Source of the DNA: Magnolia sinica
Taxonomy: Eukaryota; Streptophyta; Magnoliopsida; Magnoliales; Magnoliaceae
Reading direction: 5' to 3'
DNA: 64,000 bases
Assembly: GCF_029962835.1 (NCBI RefSeq)
Contig: NC_080574.1
Span: forward strand, 27,750,001 to 27,814,000
Shown: in pieces, positions 11,901 to 22,195 of the stretch
How positions within the stretch are numbered: the first letter of the stretch is position 1
Layout: each line of letters starts with the position of its first letter
Notes under the pieces: generated by a model
Database searches by the model: none
Seen by the model: the letters and a program-made list of their open reading frames with translations, nothing else
Told to the model about the DNA's origin: nothing
Translations under genes and position numbers: made by a program

Positions 11901-12590
11901 AAGGCAGAGTATGAGAAGGCTTTGGAAAAATTCAATGCAGGAAGTGAAGAAGTATGTAGATCTGATATACACAAACACACACACGTATGGTATAAAGGTT
12001 CTATGAGGTTGACCTCATGCGTGTTTCCCATGAGGTTGAGCTCTGTGGGCCCTGTTGTAATGTGTGTTAGACATCCACACCATCAATTAGATGCACCCTT
12101 CCATAATGGGTTATGGGCCTAAAAATCAGGCCAATTCATAACTTAGGTGTGCCACACCATAGATAATTAGTTGAGAGTGGATGCCCACTCATTAAAACCT
12201 TCTTGATTGTTTATAAGGCCCATAGAGATGTGGTTCAAACATTTAATCCATTCAGTGTGTCCTGCTTCAATTGAAGAATCACACCAAATTTCAGGCCATT
12301 CCAAAACTTAAGCAGGCCCCAACAAGTGCTTTTGGTTTCAGATTGTGTGGCCTATTTGAGTTTTGGATACATTTGATTTTTGGGGCATGCCATAAACTAG
12401 AAGGGACCTGCCAAATGCATGGTTTGGATGTTCATCATACATCATGGTGGGGCCTACATAGCTTGACCACATGGGAAGTTCCCATAAGGAAATGAGATCA
12501 TTATCTATACACATAATGTTTTTCTCTCCTTATATCGTGCAATGTGCTTACATTATACAGGAACAAGGAGCTTCAGAGAAAGAGGAGTGA
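8364..12590 (+). CDS. HMGB7: HMG-box B-type chromatin protein, HMGB7 type (8 exons)
   Basis: Coding exons are 8364-8470, 8686-8768, 8906-8954, 9054-9161, 11572-11629, 11721-11765, 11865-11951 and 12561-12590. All have GT/AG borders and consistent phase, giving 188 residues. The ATG chosen is the first in the frame. Residues 1-35 are basic and Pro-rich. Residues 36-53 carry a C-x2-C-x11-H-x-C motif (CDECNKDVPVGLIDMHSC). A Lys-rich linker follows, then one HMG box at about 102-172 (PNKPKRPPTAFFLF ... GGEKWKSMTDEEKKPYLEKV) and a short acidic tail (GSEEEQGASEKEE). HMG-box proteins bend DNA and act in chromatin in the nucleus. The conserved N-terminus matches my memory of Arabidopsis At5g23420 (called HMGB7 or HMGB6). 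Intron 4 (2.4 kb) and intron 7 hold foldback repeats. The acidic tail is shorter than I recall for Arabidopsis. Confidence 0.93.
8966..8997. repeat. (CT)n microsatellite in HMGB intron 3
   Basis: A run of about 16 CT units starts a few bases after the intron 3 donor. Confidence 0.95.
9162..10369. other. HMGB intron 4, left part; no feature recognised
   Basis: This intronic stretch has short open frames without recognisable products. At about 9545-9850 it has a codon-like texture that could be an old retroelement relic, but I cannot assign a family. Confidence 0.4.
10370..10770. repeat. FB-A foldback repeat in HMGB intron 4
   Basis: The left arm has TGATGTATATGTTTTATCCATG and GTGGACCATACCA. 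The loop has AGAAGTTTTGGATCAAGCTG. The right arm has TGTGGTGTGGTCCACTTAAG and AACATATACATCATGGTAGG. The arms are reverse complements with many mismatches. It is in plus loop orientation. Confidence 0.75.
10771..11571. other. HMGB intron 4, right part; nothing recognised
   Basis: The stretch is AT-rich intron with no inverted repeat, microsatellite or coding block that I can support. Confidence 0.5.
11980..12495. repeat. FB-A-like foldback repeat in HMGB intron 7
   Basis: The outer arms read TTTCCCATGAGGTTGAGCTC at about 12025 and, in reverse complement, the GACCACATGGGAAGTTCCCA end at about 12470. GTGGGCCC / GGGGCCT and ATGTGTGTTAGACATCC / GGATGTTCATCATACATC pair further in. The core differs from the main FB-A group, so this is a separate subfamily. 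Confidence 0.65.
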
Positions 12591-12954
12591 TGGCTACTTC
12601 TGCTAAATGCAATTTATTGCTTTGATGCCGAACTCTTGTGAATGTTCAATGCTGTCCAAGCAGACAACTGGTTTTGTGAATGGAATTTTGTTTGAATTCA
12701 AAAAAATGATTTCCTGCAGTACAATTTCTGCCACATGGGTTTTTTTTTGCTAATCATGCGATTGTGTAATTCCTCCCGTTGTAATGCATTGAGAGATTTT
12801 GAAACTGCATGATTTTGACCCATTTTCACCGTTTGTGCTATTTGAGCATTTTTACTGCATCTAGTGCATGTTGGCTCTTGATTGATGACTTGGATCAACT
12901 TGTTCAGTCTCAATTTGAATTATGAGTTGCCTAAGTCAGCCGGCTGTACTGGCC
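12591..12954. other. Probable 3' UTR and downstream flank of HMGB
   Basis: The stretch follows the stop codon. The first 100-200 bp are plausible 3' UTR; no further gene is seen. Confidence 0.45.
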
Positions 12955-13262
12955 AAGGTATTGTCTAATGGAATGGTGGCTGTAATGGCCACTACTATTA
13001 CCTTTATGATAGAGGGTGTAATGGGCATTATGGGGGCTGTAATGATTGTCATGAGTTTTTTTTTTTTTCCTGTTTTGGCTCTATAATGGACTGTTACAGG
13101 GCTTTTATGGGAGTGCAATGGGCTGTTATGGTGGTTGTAATGGCTTTTGTGGGCCATTATTTCTCTAACAGATGTTACGGCCTTTATGACCTCATAGTGT
13201 GTAATGGGTGCCACCATTATCTTTACATAATGGCTTTTATGGCCCCATAACAGTCTTTACAA
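12955..13262. repeat. Degenerate TAATGG/TTATGG-rich repeat
   Basis: The stretch repeats TAATGG, TTATGG and GGCC words (GGCTGTAATGGCC, GGGCTGTTATGG, CATAATGGCTTTTATGGCCCC) with irregular spacing. Both strands carry related words, suggesting a decayed palindromic or hAT-like element. Confidence 0.55.
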
Positions 13263-13718
13263 CACACCATGGTACTCTGGCCCTACTTGCCTGACTCAGG
13301 CGGTATATTGGTCTCTGTCACCTGAGTTGGGGGTGATGAATCGTATTTAACCAGATTGTATAGTGCTGAGTTTGAGTTAACTTGGACAAGTATCAGACTG
13401 TCTTGAAACTATGGTAAAAAATGTGACTTAATTAAGAATATTTCCTTGCAAATCTAATCAACTCCCATTGCTTCTCCCCCTTACAAAGCAAGATTTTTAT
13501 TAAGGGCAAATGCCCATCAGCATCAGTTGTAATTCCAATAGACTTGAAAAGAGATAATATATATTGTGAAGAAAGAAAATCTTAAGTAAAAGGAAAATAA
13601 TGGGTGTTAATTGTTACAAATGGAAACAATCCCTTCACTTTCTTACTCTGGCTAAGCTGTTGTGGCATGATCATGCCACACTGGCAGCTGAGTCAGCAGC
13701 CTACCGACTGATTCCCAA

Positions 13719-15488
13719 TTAGTTTCTTCCCTTGCAGGGCGGCAGAGGTTTGCCACATAAGCATTTGTTGTGGGCATAAGCAACTGGAGGAAAGATGTTG
13801 AAGGGCCTTACTTGTGGGATCTGCCCACACAGCATATTGGCCCTGAAGCTTGCATGTTTGATGCCTCCTAGCCCAATGAAGCTGTCTGGGATTTTGCCTG
13901 AAAGCACATTGATTGATAGGTCCAGCCATGCTAATCCTCTCAACTGCCCTAAACTTGAAGGGATGATGCCCTTGATCTGATTCCTTGAAAGATCCAACCT
14001 CACTAGGGCATTGAGGTTTGAGATTGAACCTGGGATCTCACCTGTGATCTGGTTCCTTGACAAATCAAGCCATTTCAAGCCAATTTCTGCACTAAATTCG
14101 GGAAACCCACCCGTGATTCTGTTGCTAGAGAGGTCCAAAACCTCTAAAAAGCTGCTGGTGTTGTTCTGCAAGAGCCTTGAGAGGGACCCATATAGCTGAT
14201 TTGAGTGCAAATCAAGAGAAGAGAGCCCATCAGGCAACACAATATCTGAAACATCAAATCTCAACATGTTGTTTGAGAGCTTCAGCTTCTGCAAGCCTGT
14301 CATGTTTGTGAGGAAATGGCCAATCCCCCCTGTGAGAGAATTGTCAGAGAGGTCTATGGAGCTCAAAGAATCAGGTTTTGTGAAGATTGGGAGGCTTCCT
14401 TTGAGGTTGCACCCAGCAAGGTGGACAGCTGTTAGGCCTGTATTCCTAACCCAATCAGGAACAGTCCCCAAATGCAGGTTGTTGTAGGACAGGTCTATAG
14501 ACAGGATGGAATGGGTGCCCTTTGCAAGAGCAGCAGGCAATGGATCTGATAACCCATTTCTAGAAACATTGAAGTGCCACAAATTTCGTAGCCTGACAAT
14601 GGATTCAGGAATGTGGCCTGTGAGAAAATTATGGCTAAGAGAGAGGCTGCTAAGGGATTTCAGGTTACCAATCTGACTTGGGATTGCACCAGTGAGATTG
14701 TTGTGTTCTAATGACATGTCCATAACATTATACAAGTTACACAAGGAAATGGGCATCTGTCCTGAGAATTGGTTGTTTGAAAGGTCCAAAAGGGTCAAGC
14801 TTTGGAACTGTCCTACAAAATCAGGGATACTCCCAGATAGAAGGTTGTGGCTCAGATCAAGGGATTGCAATGTATGGAGGTTTCTGAAAGTGGGTGGGAT
14901 TGCACCTGTGAGGAGATTCTTCCCTACATTCATCTGCAGCAAGGTAGTGAGGTGTCCTAGACTTGGGGGCAGCTGTCCTTGTAAACGGTTCCCACTCAGT
15001 GAAAGGGCCTTGAGCGATGGCAACTCACCTAAGCTTGAAGGAATAGATCCTTCAAGCATGTTGTTTTCAAGGTAGAGCTGATTGAGGTGGGCCAGCTTTG
15101 AAAAGCTTTCAGGTATGGTGCCTCTAATCTCCTTCATGCTACTTATGACCAGCGCTTCCAAGAACTGGAGATTGCCCAAAGAGGCGGACAAGGTGCCCTT
15201 CATGTAAAGGGCATTGTCCCTTTCTGGCCTTTGCAGCTGCAAGCTAGTAACCCTTCCTGTTTCTGGGTTGCATTCGACGCCATCCCAAGCACCACAGCAA
15301 TCTGTTCCAACCCATGAAGAGAGAATGCCTGTGGTGTCTTTGAAGATGCTGGCTTTGAAGCTGAGAAGGGCAGTCCTGTCTAATGCTGAGCAAGCTGGAG
15401 GAGTGTCTGTTTGGGCCAGGGATTGGGAGAAAAGAAGGCCTGCGGGAAGGATGATGAAAAGCTGAAAAACCCATCTCAGATTCTGCAT
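13719..15488 (-). CDS. Secreted leucine-rich-repeat protein, single exon, 589 residues
   Basis: The uninterrupted frame runs from ATG (15488) to TAA (13719-13721). Residues 1-25 look like a signal peptide (VFQLFIILPAGLLFSQSLAQ). Residues about 33-75 form the Cys-containing LRRNT_2 cap (SALDRTALLSFKASI ... SSWVGTDCCGAWDGVEC). About 18 plant-type LRRs follow (L-x2-L-x-L-x2-N-x-L-x-G-x-IP) up to residue 560, and the C-terminal cap has CLCGKPLPPC. I see no membrane segment and no kinase domain, so the product is probably a cell-wall or apoplastic receptor-like protein. It resembles the DRT100/At5g23400 group. It converges on the HMGB gene, and the two stop codons are 1.1 kb apart. The exact partner or ligand is unknown. 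Confidence 0.95.
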   Translation of the reverse strand: MQNLRWVFQLFIILPAGLLFSQSLAQTDTPPACSALDRTALLSFKASIFKDTTGILSSWVGTDCCGAWDGVECNPETGRVTSLQLQRPERDNALYMKGTLSASLGNLQFLEALVISSMKEIRGTIPESFSKLAHLNQLYLENNMLEGSIPSSLGELPSLKALSLSGNRLQGQLPPSLGHLTTLLQMNVGKNLLTGAIPPTFRNLHTLQSLDLSHNLLSGSIPDFVGQFQSLTLLDLSNNQFSGQMPISLCNLYNVMDMSLEHNNLTGAIPSQIGNLKSLSSLSLSHNFLTGHIPESIVRLRNLWHFNVSRNGLSDPLPAALAKGTHSILSIDLSYNNLHLGTVPDWVRNTGLTAVHLAGCNLKGSLPIFTKPDSLSSIDLSDNSLTGGIGHFLTNMTGLQKLKLSNNMLRFDVSDIVLPDGLSSLDLHSNQLYGSLSRLLQNNTSSFLEVLDLSSNRITGGFPEFSAEIGLKWLDLSRNQITGEIPGSISNLNALVRLDLSRNQIKGIIPSSLGQLRGLAWLDLSINVLSGKIPDSFIGLGGIKHASFRANMLCGQIPQVRPFNIFPPVAYAHNKCLCGKPLPPCKGRN

Positions 15489-15703
15489 TTTGGAAGTGGG
15501 TCTGGATCTGTTTGGGCGGATTGCTGGGAAAATATATGGTTTTTCTGGTCGTGGGGTTGCTCCAGGTTTGAGAGAATGAAAAATACAAATACAGATATTG
15601 TGTTTGTTTCTTCACGTAGGGTGGAAGGTATAATCATGAAAAAGTGAGGAAAATTCAAAATTGGGGGAATATTGTCCGGAGGCTTTTGAACTTGGGGGCC
15701 CTT

Positions 15704-15712
15704 TATTTATAG
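15704..15712 (-). promoter_or_regulatory. TATA box of the LRR gene
   Basis: CTATAAATA on the minus strand lies about 215 bp upstream of the ATG. This predicts transcription start near 15675 and a 5' UTR of about 190 bp. Confidence 0.6.
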
Positions 15713-16179
15713 CCGGAGATTTCGAAGGAAATTGAAATTTGTTTGGATTTTGTTTTTCCCTTTCTTTTTATTCCCTTCACATGGATTTTCGTGTCATGCG
15801 TCTGTCTATCACGAGTTCTAAATTCCTCCCGAACGTTGGAGCGCATCTGGATTCAAATTCAGAAATCTCGATTCCGTAATACATTACTCAATTATCAATT
15901 TTATTTTAGCACGTTCCTTACCATCAAGATTACATGGCCTACTTATCCTAGCCACTGATTGAATAATAAACAAAGGTGCTATAATTAGTGGCGAGGATTA
16001 TCTAATTGTTGCATTTATACTAGGGCCCACTAGATGAACCGTCTTGATTTGTACATGGGTGCCACGTGTTGAAGACTGAGTGCTTGACAACTAAGATATT
16101 TGCTTTTAGCACTGGATCCTTACACTTTGACTATTTTCGCCAGTAATAAAGTGTTTGTTAATATAAGATAGGGGAGTTA
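15713..16179. other. LRR gene promoter flank; nothing else recognised
   Basis: No coding or repeat feature can be supported here. The first 200 bp upstream of the TATA box presumably hold the promoter. Confidence 0.4.
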
Positions 16180-16560
16180 TTTGATACTCTGGCAGAGTAT
16201 GACATTTGATACACAAACCCTTGGAAATTGTATACATGACATGCATTAACTCAAATTAGTATTAGTTGTAGAATCTGTTGCTGACTCAAGGTCCCAAAAT
16301 AATATTAGTTGATAGATTCTAACCTCTGATTCATGGACACATGGTTGTTGAAATAAGGCCATGAGATATTTTTGTTAATGGTCTAAGAAATATGCACTAA
16401 TCCGATGGGCCGATAATCAAACAAGCACGATTTTTAGTCCACACCACCAGTATATTGGGATCATAACTTTGGACAGTTTAATTTGAATTATTTATATGCC
16501 ATTTATGCAATTTCTAACTAATATCTAAGTGCATGTGTATCATTGGTGCTGTGTCAGTGT
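16180..16560. repeat. FB-C repeat (GATACTCTGGCAGAGT tip)
   Basis: The left tip is TTGATACTCTGGCAGAGTAT. The inner words GTGGACAC-like and GGCCGATAATCAAACAAGC recur in the copies at 26690 and 28160. The right tip is diverged (GTGTATCATTGGTGCTGTGT). The tip is itself nearly palindromic. Confidence 0.5.
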
Positions 16561-17525
16561 CTCAGTTTTCCTCTCTAAAGTAATGTCCATCTGGGTACAA
16601 CTGCCAGGCTTGCAGGATTCTTTAGAGCATCTTCCCCTTACACGTAGCACACTTGTAAGGCATATGGATGAGATGATTTGGTGGGTGACCACATAAACTC
16701 CTGTGAAAACACAAGCGAACAAATAAATAAATAAATATCACACAATTTCACAATCTTAGCCCTAGGTTAGCCGTGCAAAATACAAATTGAATTGAGCAAA
16801 AAATGGTTTTGAAAAACTTTGATACTCTTAGAAATTGCATACTTGGATTACAGATCATTCAAATTATCTAACTATGAGATTGATGGACACTTATTAGACA
16901 GTTTAAATGAAGCATATCCAATGGTTGCATTTCAAACAATTTTCTAACAATTAGTGGTTAAGATTGTTCAATTAAGCTGATTGTGATTTTGGTACTTTGA
17001 GCTAGCAAAAGTGAGTTTTATGATTTAGGCAGCTTAATTTGAGTTAATTTATGAAGAATGCGTGCTTGCACATCAAGTATCATGCTCAACCAGAGAATCA
17101 AATAACCCTTCCTAAAAATCATTATTCTGTCTACCAATAGGCACACAAGCTCTGTTTAGCAAAGCTGCTTTTGTTTTCTATGAAAATAGGAATAGGATTA
17201 AAGCACAATTTATTTGGACATAAATATTTTCTAAGCATTGTCTCTTTATCTTATTTTTGTCTTTATTTTGGTGTGTTTTTTTAAAAACTGTCTCACTTTT
17301 GGAAGGGGATTGCCTGGCTACCGGATGTGGCGGGAGTTGATTAGGCCTTTTGCCACTAGAGATGAGCTTGGTAGTGTATATGATCAATCGAGTAACTTTG
17401 AAACATGTTTTGTGTGACACCACCTCTGTTGGCGGTATGGTATGCCTAATCAAATCCTGTTGGGTCACGAGGCAATTCACTTTCTTATGTCGGTATCAAA
17501 TTCGGCCACGCAAAATACATACGGG
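16561..17525. other. Intergenic; decayed FB-C-like words only
   Basis: At 16840-17100 there are words shared with FB-C (TTGATGGACACTTATTAGAC, CAAGTATCATGCTCAACCAGAG). I recognise no gene. Confidence 0.4.
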
Positions 17526-17680
17526 GTTTGCGGGCGTGTCATAATTGATTGTGTTCGATTCAAATTGTGACCATCGACTCCTGGAGTTGAGATAGAGCAA
17601 TGCTCGGTCATAACTTGGTCAATTATCTATTTAACCAACTGTTGAGTGTGCGTAATATCAATTATGACACGCCCGCAAAC
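17526..17680. mobile_element. Small hairpin MITE with perfect 24-bp terminal inverted repeats
   Basis: The left arm is 17526-17549 (starts GTTTGCGGGCGTGTC) and the right arm is 17657-17680 (ends GACACGCCCGCAAAC). The two match without mismatch. TACGGG occurs just outside both ends, as a possible target duplication. There is no coding capacity in 155 bp. Confidence 0.8.
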
Positions 17681-17698
17681 TTACGGGAAGAAGAGCCA

Positions 17699-17830
17699 CA
17701 ATTCCTAAAGCTACATTTTTCCTTTATATTCGACATACAAGCATAAATGGAATGAATTTACAACTACTGGCTACAACTAGAGTTGGCCTGTCGTGATTGC
17801 AGGGACAAACTTAAACTAGACTACTCTTAG
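17699..17830. repeat. Direct repeat unit 1 (132 bp)
   Basis: It starts ACAATTCCTAAAGCTAC and ends GACTACTCTTAGA. It is repeated at 18123-18254 with about 90-95% identity by eye, 424 bp downstream in the same orientation. Confidence 0.85.
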
Positions 17831-18122
17831 AGTAAGTTTACATTATCTATTCAAATTGTGACTTGTGGAGGTTGTGGTTCTTCTTCCATTAAGTTTTTTT
17901 TTTTTTTTTGCCTTGAAAATTAAACGCTTTTGAAAGTGCAACAATTGCATGGTCGAACGAAATAAATAAAAGATGGATACGGAAATGAGCGATACTTACT
18001 ATTAAAACATGATCACCAAGTTGGCTGATAGTAGCAGGGCACTTCATAGAGCAGTGTGCTAGTAAGCAAGGTGAAAGCAAAGCCGGAGATTACATCTAGC
18101 CCAGCATATGAGTGTAGGCGGA

Positions 18123-18254
18123 CAATTCCTAAAGCTACAGTTTTCCTTTATATTCAACATACAAGCATAAATTGAATGAATTTACAACTACTGACTATAA
18201 CTAGAGTTGGTCTGGCGTGATCGCAGGGACAAACTTAAACTAGACTACTCTTAG
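18123..18254. repeat. Direct repeat unit 2 (132 bp)
   Basis: This is the partner of the unit at 17699-17830. The 292 bp between them contain a T-run and no recognised gene. The pair may be a segmental duplication or the ends of a very small terminal-repeat element; I cannot decide. Confidence 0.85.
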
Positions 18255-18503
18255 ATGTGGACTCGACGGCACTGAAATGTCATATAGCTTCAACATAGAC
18301 GATCCTCACTCAATTATAATTTATAAGTAACTTATATATCAATCGGGTACGGGTTGGGTCGGTCAACCCAAGCTCGACCCAAATTTTATTGGGTTGATGT
18401 TTATATGTACCAAGCTCGAGACTGTACTTGATACATTCTGCTCAAGCCCATCCTAATGTTGAGACAGTCATGGGTTGAACCCACCCAACTTTCAACCCTA
18501 GGT
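18255..18503. mobile_element. hAT-type MITE fragment (right half)
   Basis: From CTCAATTATAATTTATAAG onward it matches the right part of the element at 34784-35441, ending in CCCAACTTTCAACCCTA. The left half is missing or replaced by the 132-bp direct repeat. Confidence 0.7.
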
Positions 18504-18789
18504 GAAGATAGTAACCTAAACTAGGATTAATAACATTGAACTGGATGGATTTGATATTGTGTTTGATTGGATTCAAATCATTCTCTTTGTATTTGCCTAT
18601 GCTATTTATAACATTTCCTAGCAGATTTACGAGAATAATCGTTTGTTCATGTGGTGCTTTCGTGTCTAATTAATCAAAAAAGAGCAGTTACTTTTTCTTA
18701 ATTGTGGTTTTATTTTTGTCGAACGCCAAGAACATATTCCAACACTAACGTGGCCGTAATGATTACTCATTTTTATTAGGGAATAACTT
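18504..18789. other. Intergenic; nothing recognised
   Basis: AT-rich, without a supported feature. Confidence 0.4.
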
Positions 18790-19330
18790 ACGTACCAAAG
18801 CTTCTCAAAGATATGATCTATTTTTCAAATATTTGTCACATGCCTTACAGATATCAAACATGCCACGTAGCTCAATTTGCACCATTAATAAGATTTTGCT
18901 AGATTTTAATACAAACAATATATTTTATCCACACTGTCTATTCATTTTTGTCAATTTAATTTACTTTAGGGCACGAGCCAAAAAATGTTGTAAATTCCAA
19001 GCTCAAGCAAGTCACAACAATAAAGATGATTAGTGATGGAATGCCTATATTTAAAAACTTCTTTAGGCTATAAAAGTTATGAATCAAGCTTGTGTTTGCG
19101 TTTTCTCTGCATTTATCTGTGTTACCTCGTGAGCAAGTTGGATGGCAAATAAGCATCATAGCACTTCATTACGTTATTGTTTCCTGTTATGGTGGTTTAC
19201 TTTAGCTTTTTATCTGCTTTAACTCATGCGCTTTAACTTTGGATTTATTTTATTCTTGGGCTCATGCTCTAAAATAAGCTAGTAAAATAAACGGACACGA
19301 TGGATATAAAACAAATACACCGCAGGCACC
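18790..19330. repeat. FB-A foldback repeat, strongly diverged
   Basis: TTTTATCCACACTGTCTATTC near 18915 pairs with the AAATAAACGGACACGATGGAT end near 19295. TTTAGGGCACGAGCCAAAAA pairs with TTGGGCTCATGCTCTAAAAT. The loop word TTGGATGGCAAATAAGCATC is present. Tips are not resolved. Confidence 0.6.
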
Positions 19331-20067
19331 ACAGCGCCTGCCATCAGGCATAGAGGGCCACCAGGGAATCCGCATCCCCCGGTTTCTGGTTTGTCCTCTG
19401 GAAGGTTTGCAAATCCACGCGCGTGTACTTGTCAGCTAATGCACAAGCCATCATTTATGTCCGCCTGGCTGGCAAGTGCGATATCCAATCCATCCATCGC
19501 AAGGGTACCATTATATAGATTCCCTACTGAAGAATCCGATTGGTCAGATACTCAGGTGGGCCACAAATAACTGAAAAAAATGTACGGTTTCTAAACCGTC
19601 AACTTATTTATAGTGAGAGAGTTCCACCTGATGGATGGTTTGGATATTTCACACGTTTGCCACTTTTGACATATGTGGTGACGTGCACTAGCTGACTTGT
19701 GCCCGTGAGTGGGCTCAGCAAAGCTCTCTTTTCCTTTTTGATCCTTTTCCATTCTAGACAATATCTCCGGTTGTCCTGAACTAATCATGTGGCAGAAGGA
19801 CGGTGGAACGGGACCATGATCTCCTGGGCCCCAACTGTGGATGGACCATAATTAAAACATCACAACAATCAGATGATCCTGACCGTCCAATAGATGTCCT
19901 CAAATGTAAAAATGAAACATGATAGTAATATTGGACGAAAGTGATGTCTTGTTATCTCTAACTATCGTGATTTTCGAACTGTAGGCCATCCATAGGTGGC
20001 CCACTAAATCTACCGATTTTATTTCAAAATGTCATTAATAATAACCAATAACGACTAGCTTTCCCTA
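19331..20067. other. Intergenic; no gene seen
   Basis: GC-richer in places (19380-19560), but without a supported coding region, RNA or transposon end. Confidence 0.45.
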
Positions 20068-20560
20068 ATTGCGTACTGAGTAAACTCTGTGGGGTCCACT
20101 ATGATTTATATATTTTATCCAATCAGATCATACATTTTACCACATGATTTTAGGGCCTTATCCCAAAACTGAAGCATATATAAAGCTAAAATGGGCCACA
20201 CCACAGGAAATAGTGTGAATTGAATTGAATGTCTACCGTTGAAAATTTCTTGGGGCCATAGAAGTTTTGGATCAATCTTATTTTTGTTTTTTCCATTCAT
20301 CCATGTTTTTTAAATCTTAGAAGAAGTTTGGATGACAAATAAACATCATTGTGGGGCCTAGAAAGGTTTCAACAGTGAAAATCATTATTTCCACTGTTTC
20401 CTGTGGTATGATCCACTTGATCTTTGGATAAGCTTTAATTTTGGGATCAAGATCTGGAAAAATGGATGGACGGTGTGGATAAACCACATAAATTCACAGT
20501 AGGCCCAACAGACTTTACTGAGTACAGTAAGAGCGCACTGAGTAACTCAGTACGCAATCC
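20068..20560. repeat. FB-A foldback repeat, GCGTACTGAGTAA end type
   Basis: The left end is ATTGCGTACTGAGTAAACTC. The right end in reverse complement is ATTGCGTACTGAGTTACTCA, and outside it is the shared tip CGGATTG. The core has the usual arms (GGGCCACACCACAGGAAATA / TTTCCTGTGGTATGATCCAC) and a plus-oriented loop (AGAAGTTTTGGATCAA). Confidence 0.85.
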
Positions 20561-21065
20561 GATTTCACTCTCTCCGAAGCTTCCAAATGGCATGATATCC
20601 CGTTAACGAACGTGGGAAAAGATTTTATGAGGACAAGGAGTCAAAATCTCAACGGTCCTGATTTTCTTGAAATCTGAGCTAAAGATGAGTAGTATTGGTC
20701 TCTCTCTTAAAATCAAATTCCCTGGTCAAACCGGTAGTGTCGATCCTTTGATTTTTTGAAATCCTTTGTTTCTGTCCCACTCAAAGACATGGCCCACTTT
20801 ACTGTATACAGATATGATGGTTGTTTGTCGGCCGTGCCAGCCAATTCCTTGCTTTGATCTTTGCGTTAATCACGGGACAGAGATGGTTGGTCCACGTGGA
20901 TGGTCGTCATCTGTGACTATGTCCATTGCTGACGTGGACATTTTTAGGTCTATATTGAGTTACTCCAAACACACTTCGTTTCAGTCCGCAAGGTGGGACC
21001 CATGGCCTCATGGCTCAACGCACATGGACCTCATCTGGGTGCATGTCAACACACAGGCGCTTGAT
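20561..21065. other. Intergenic; no gene seen
   Basis: Short open frames only; no recognised product or element. Confidence 0.4.
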
Positions 21066-21542
21066 AGGTGACATACAACAACTGTTGTCGGGAGCTCGTG
21101 CAACAGAAAGTTCCTTACGGCCCACCTTGATGTGTGCATGACATCCACTCCGTCCATCATTTGAGCCAGCTCATGATAGGATGTGATACCAGAAATCATG
21201 CCCATACAAAACTCAAGGGAATAGTGGCGCTGGTTGGGACACCCATCGTTGAAACCTTCCTGGGCTAACCCTAATTTTTATATTCCATCCCATCCGTTCA
21301 TAATGTCAGTCCCGCTGTGATGACAGGAAGAAACCAATAACAGCTTTATCCAAAACTCCCTAGTAGGCATCCTCATCTCTACCTTTTCACATGGTGTGGC
21401 CCATATAGGTATTGGAATGGTTTTATTTTCGAGTTGAAGAACTAACATGAGCTGTTACAAATGATGGATGGAGTGGATGCCACACACGCCTAATGGAGCT
21501 CGTTGTTGAACAGCGTCCACACAACAATTGTAGGAAACGCAG
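21066..21542. repeat. FB-A-like foldback repeat, second core type
   Basis: The left arm is ACAACAACTGTTGTCGGGAG followed by GAGCTCGTGC. The right arm in reverse complement is ACAATTGTTGTGTGGACGC followed by ACGAGCTCCATT. Inner pairs are GTGTGCATGACATCCACTCC / GGAGTGGATGCCACACACG and CATCATTTG / AAATGATG. The same core type recurs at 31990. Confidence 0.75.
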
Positions 21543-21924
21543 GGAGTGACACGGACGTCTGTAAAAGGGTACAATGCATGTGAGATGTCTATGATTATGT
21601 GATAGATAGCCTGATTGGGACCACCATCTGACTGATGCAGCTCAATTCATTGATGGCTCTCCTAACAGACACAGATGTGTGCCACTGTAATTAAAATATG
21701 TGATGTCAATGCTGTATTTTCAGTGGGCCCCATAGGGTTGTGGCCTTACAATTTCAAGTTTTGTGAACCACTTCATGCCGATCTATACGGTGTGATGGAT
21801 AATCCGGGAGTGGATTGGGTGAGACACTGATGTAGTAAGATTTGATTGAGCCACTTGCTACAATTAAAGATACAGTGACAAGTACGACTTAGATGTATTT
21901 GAAGAGCCACCCAGCTATGTGGTT
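21543..21924. other. Intergenic; no gene seen
   Basis: It contains scattered repeat words (GTGGGCCCCATAGGG) but no resolvable element. Confidence 0.4.
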
Positions 21925-22195
21925 TTAGGACTATAGGGCTCAGCTTGAAGTATTTGTTTTATATACACTGTGTCCATTCACTTTCCTGCTTATTTTGAAA
22001 ATTAAAATATTCCATGGTAGATCAAAACCACAAGAAACGGTGATGATTGAATGGTCATCATTAAAAACTTCATATGAGTCACAAGTTTCGGATTAAGCTG
22101 ACGTCTGTGATTTATCTTCATTTATACCTCATTGACAGGGTGGATGTAAATAAATATTACAATGGGCCTCAAGGAAAATTTAATAGTGGGCGTTC
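21925..22195. repeat. FB-A foldback repeat, truncated
   Basis: AAACCACAAGAAACGGTGATGATTG, ACAAGTTTCGGATTAAGCTG and GGGTGGATGTAAATAAATATTAC are core and loop words in plus orientation. The right arm is lost near GGGCGTTCCTGGATCC, where the next repeat starts. Confidence 0.55.

Noticed and set aside
13693-15647. Several open frames on either strand across the LRR gene
   Set aside because: They are shadows of the repeated LRR codons and have no recognisable product.
17699-18254. TRIM-type mini LTR element
   Set aside because: The 132-bp repeats lack TG...CA ends and I see no primer binding site, so I list them only as direct repeats.
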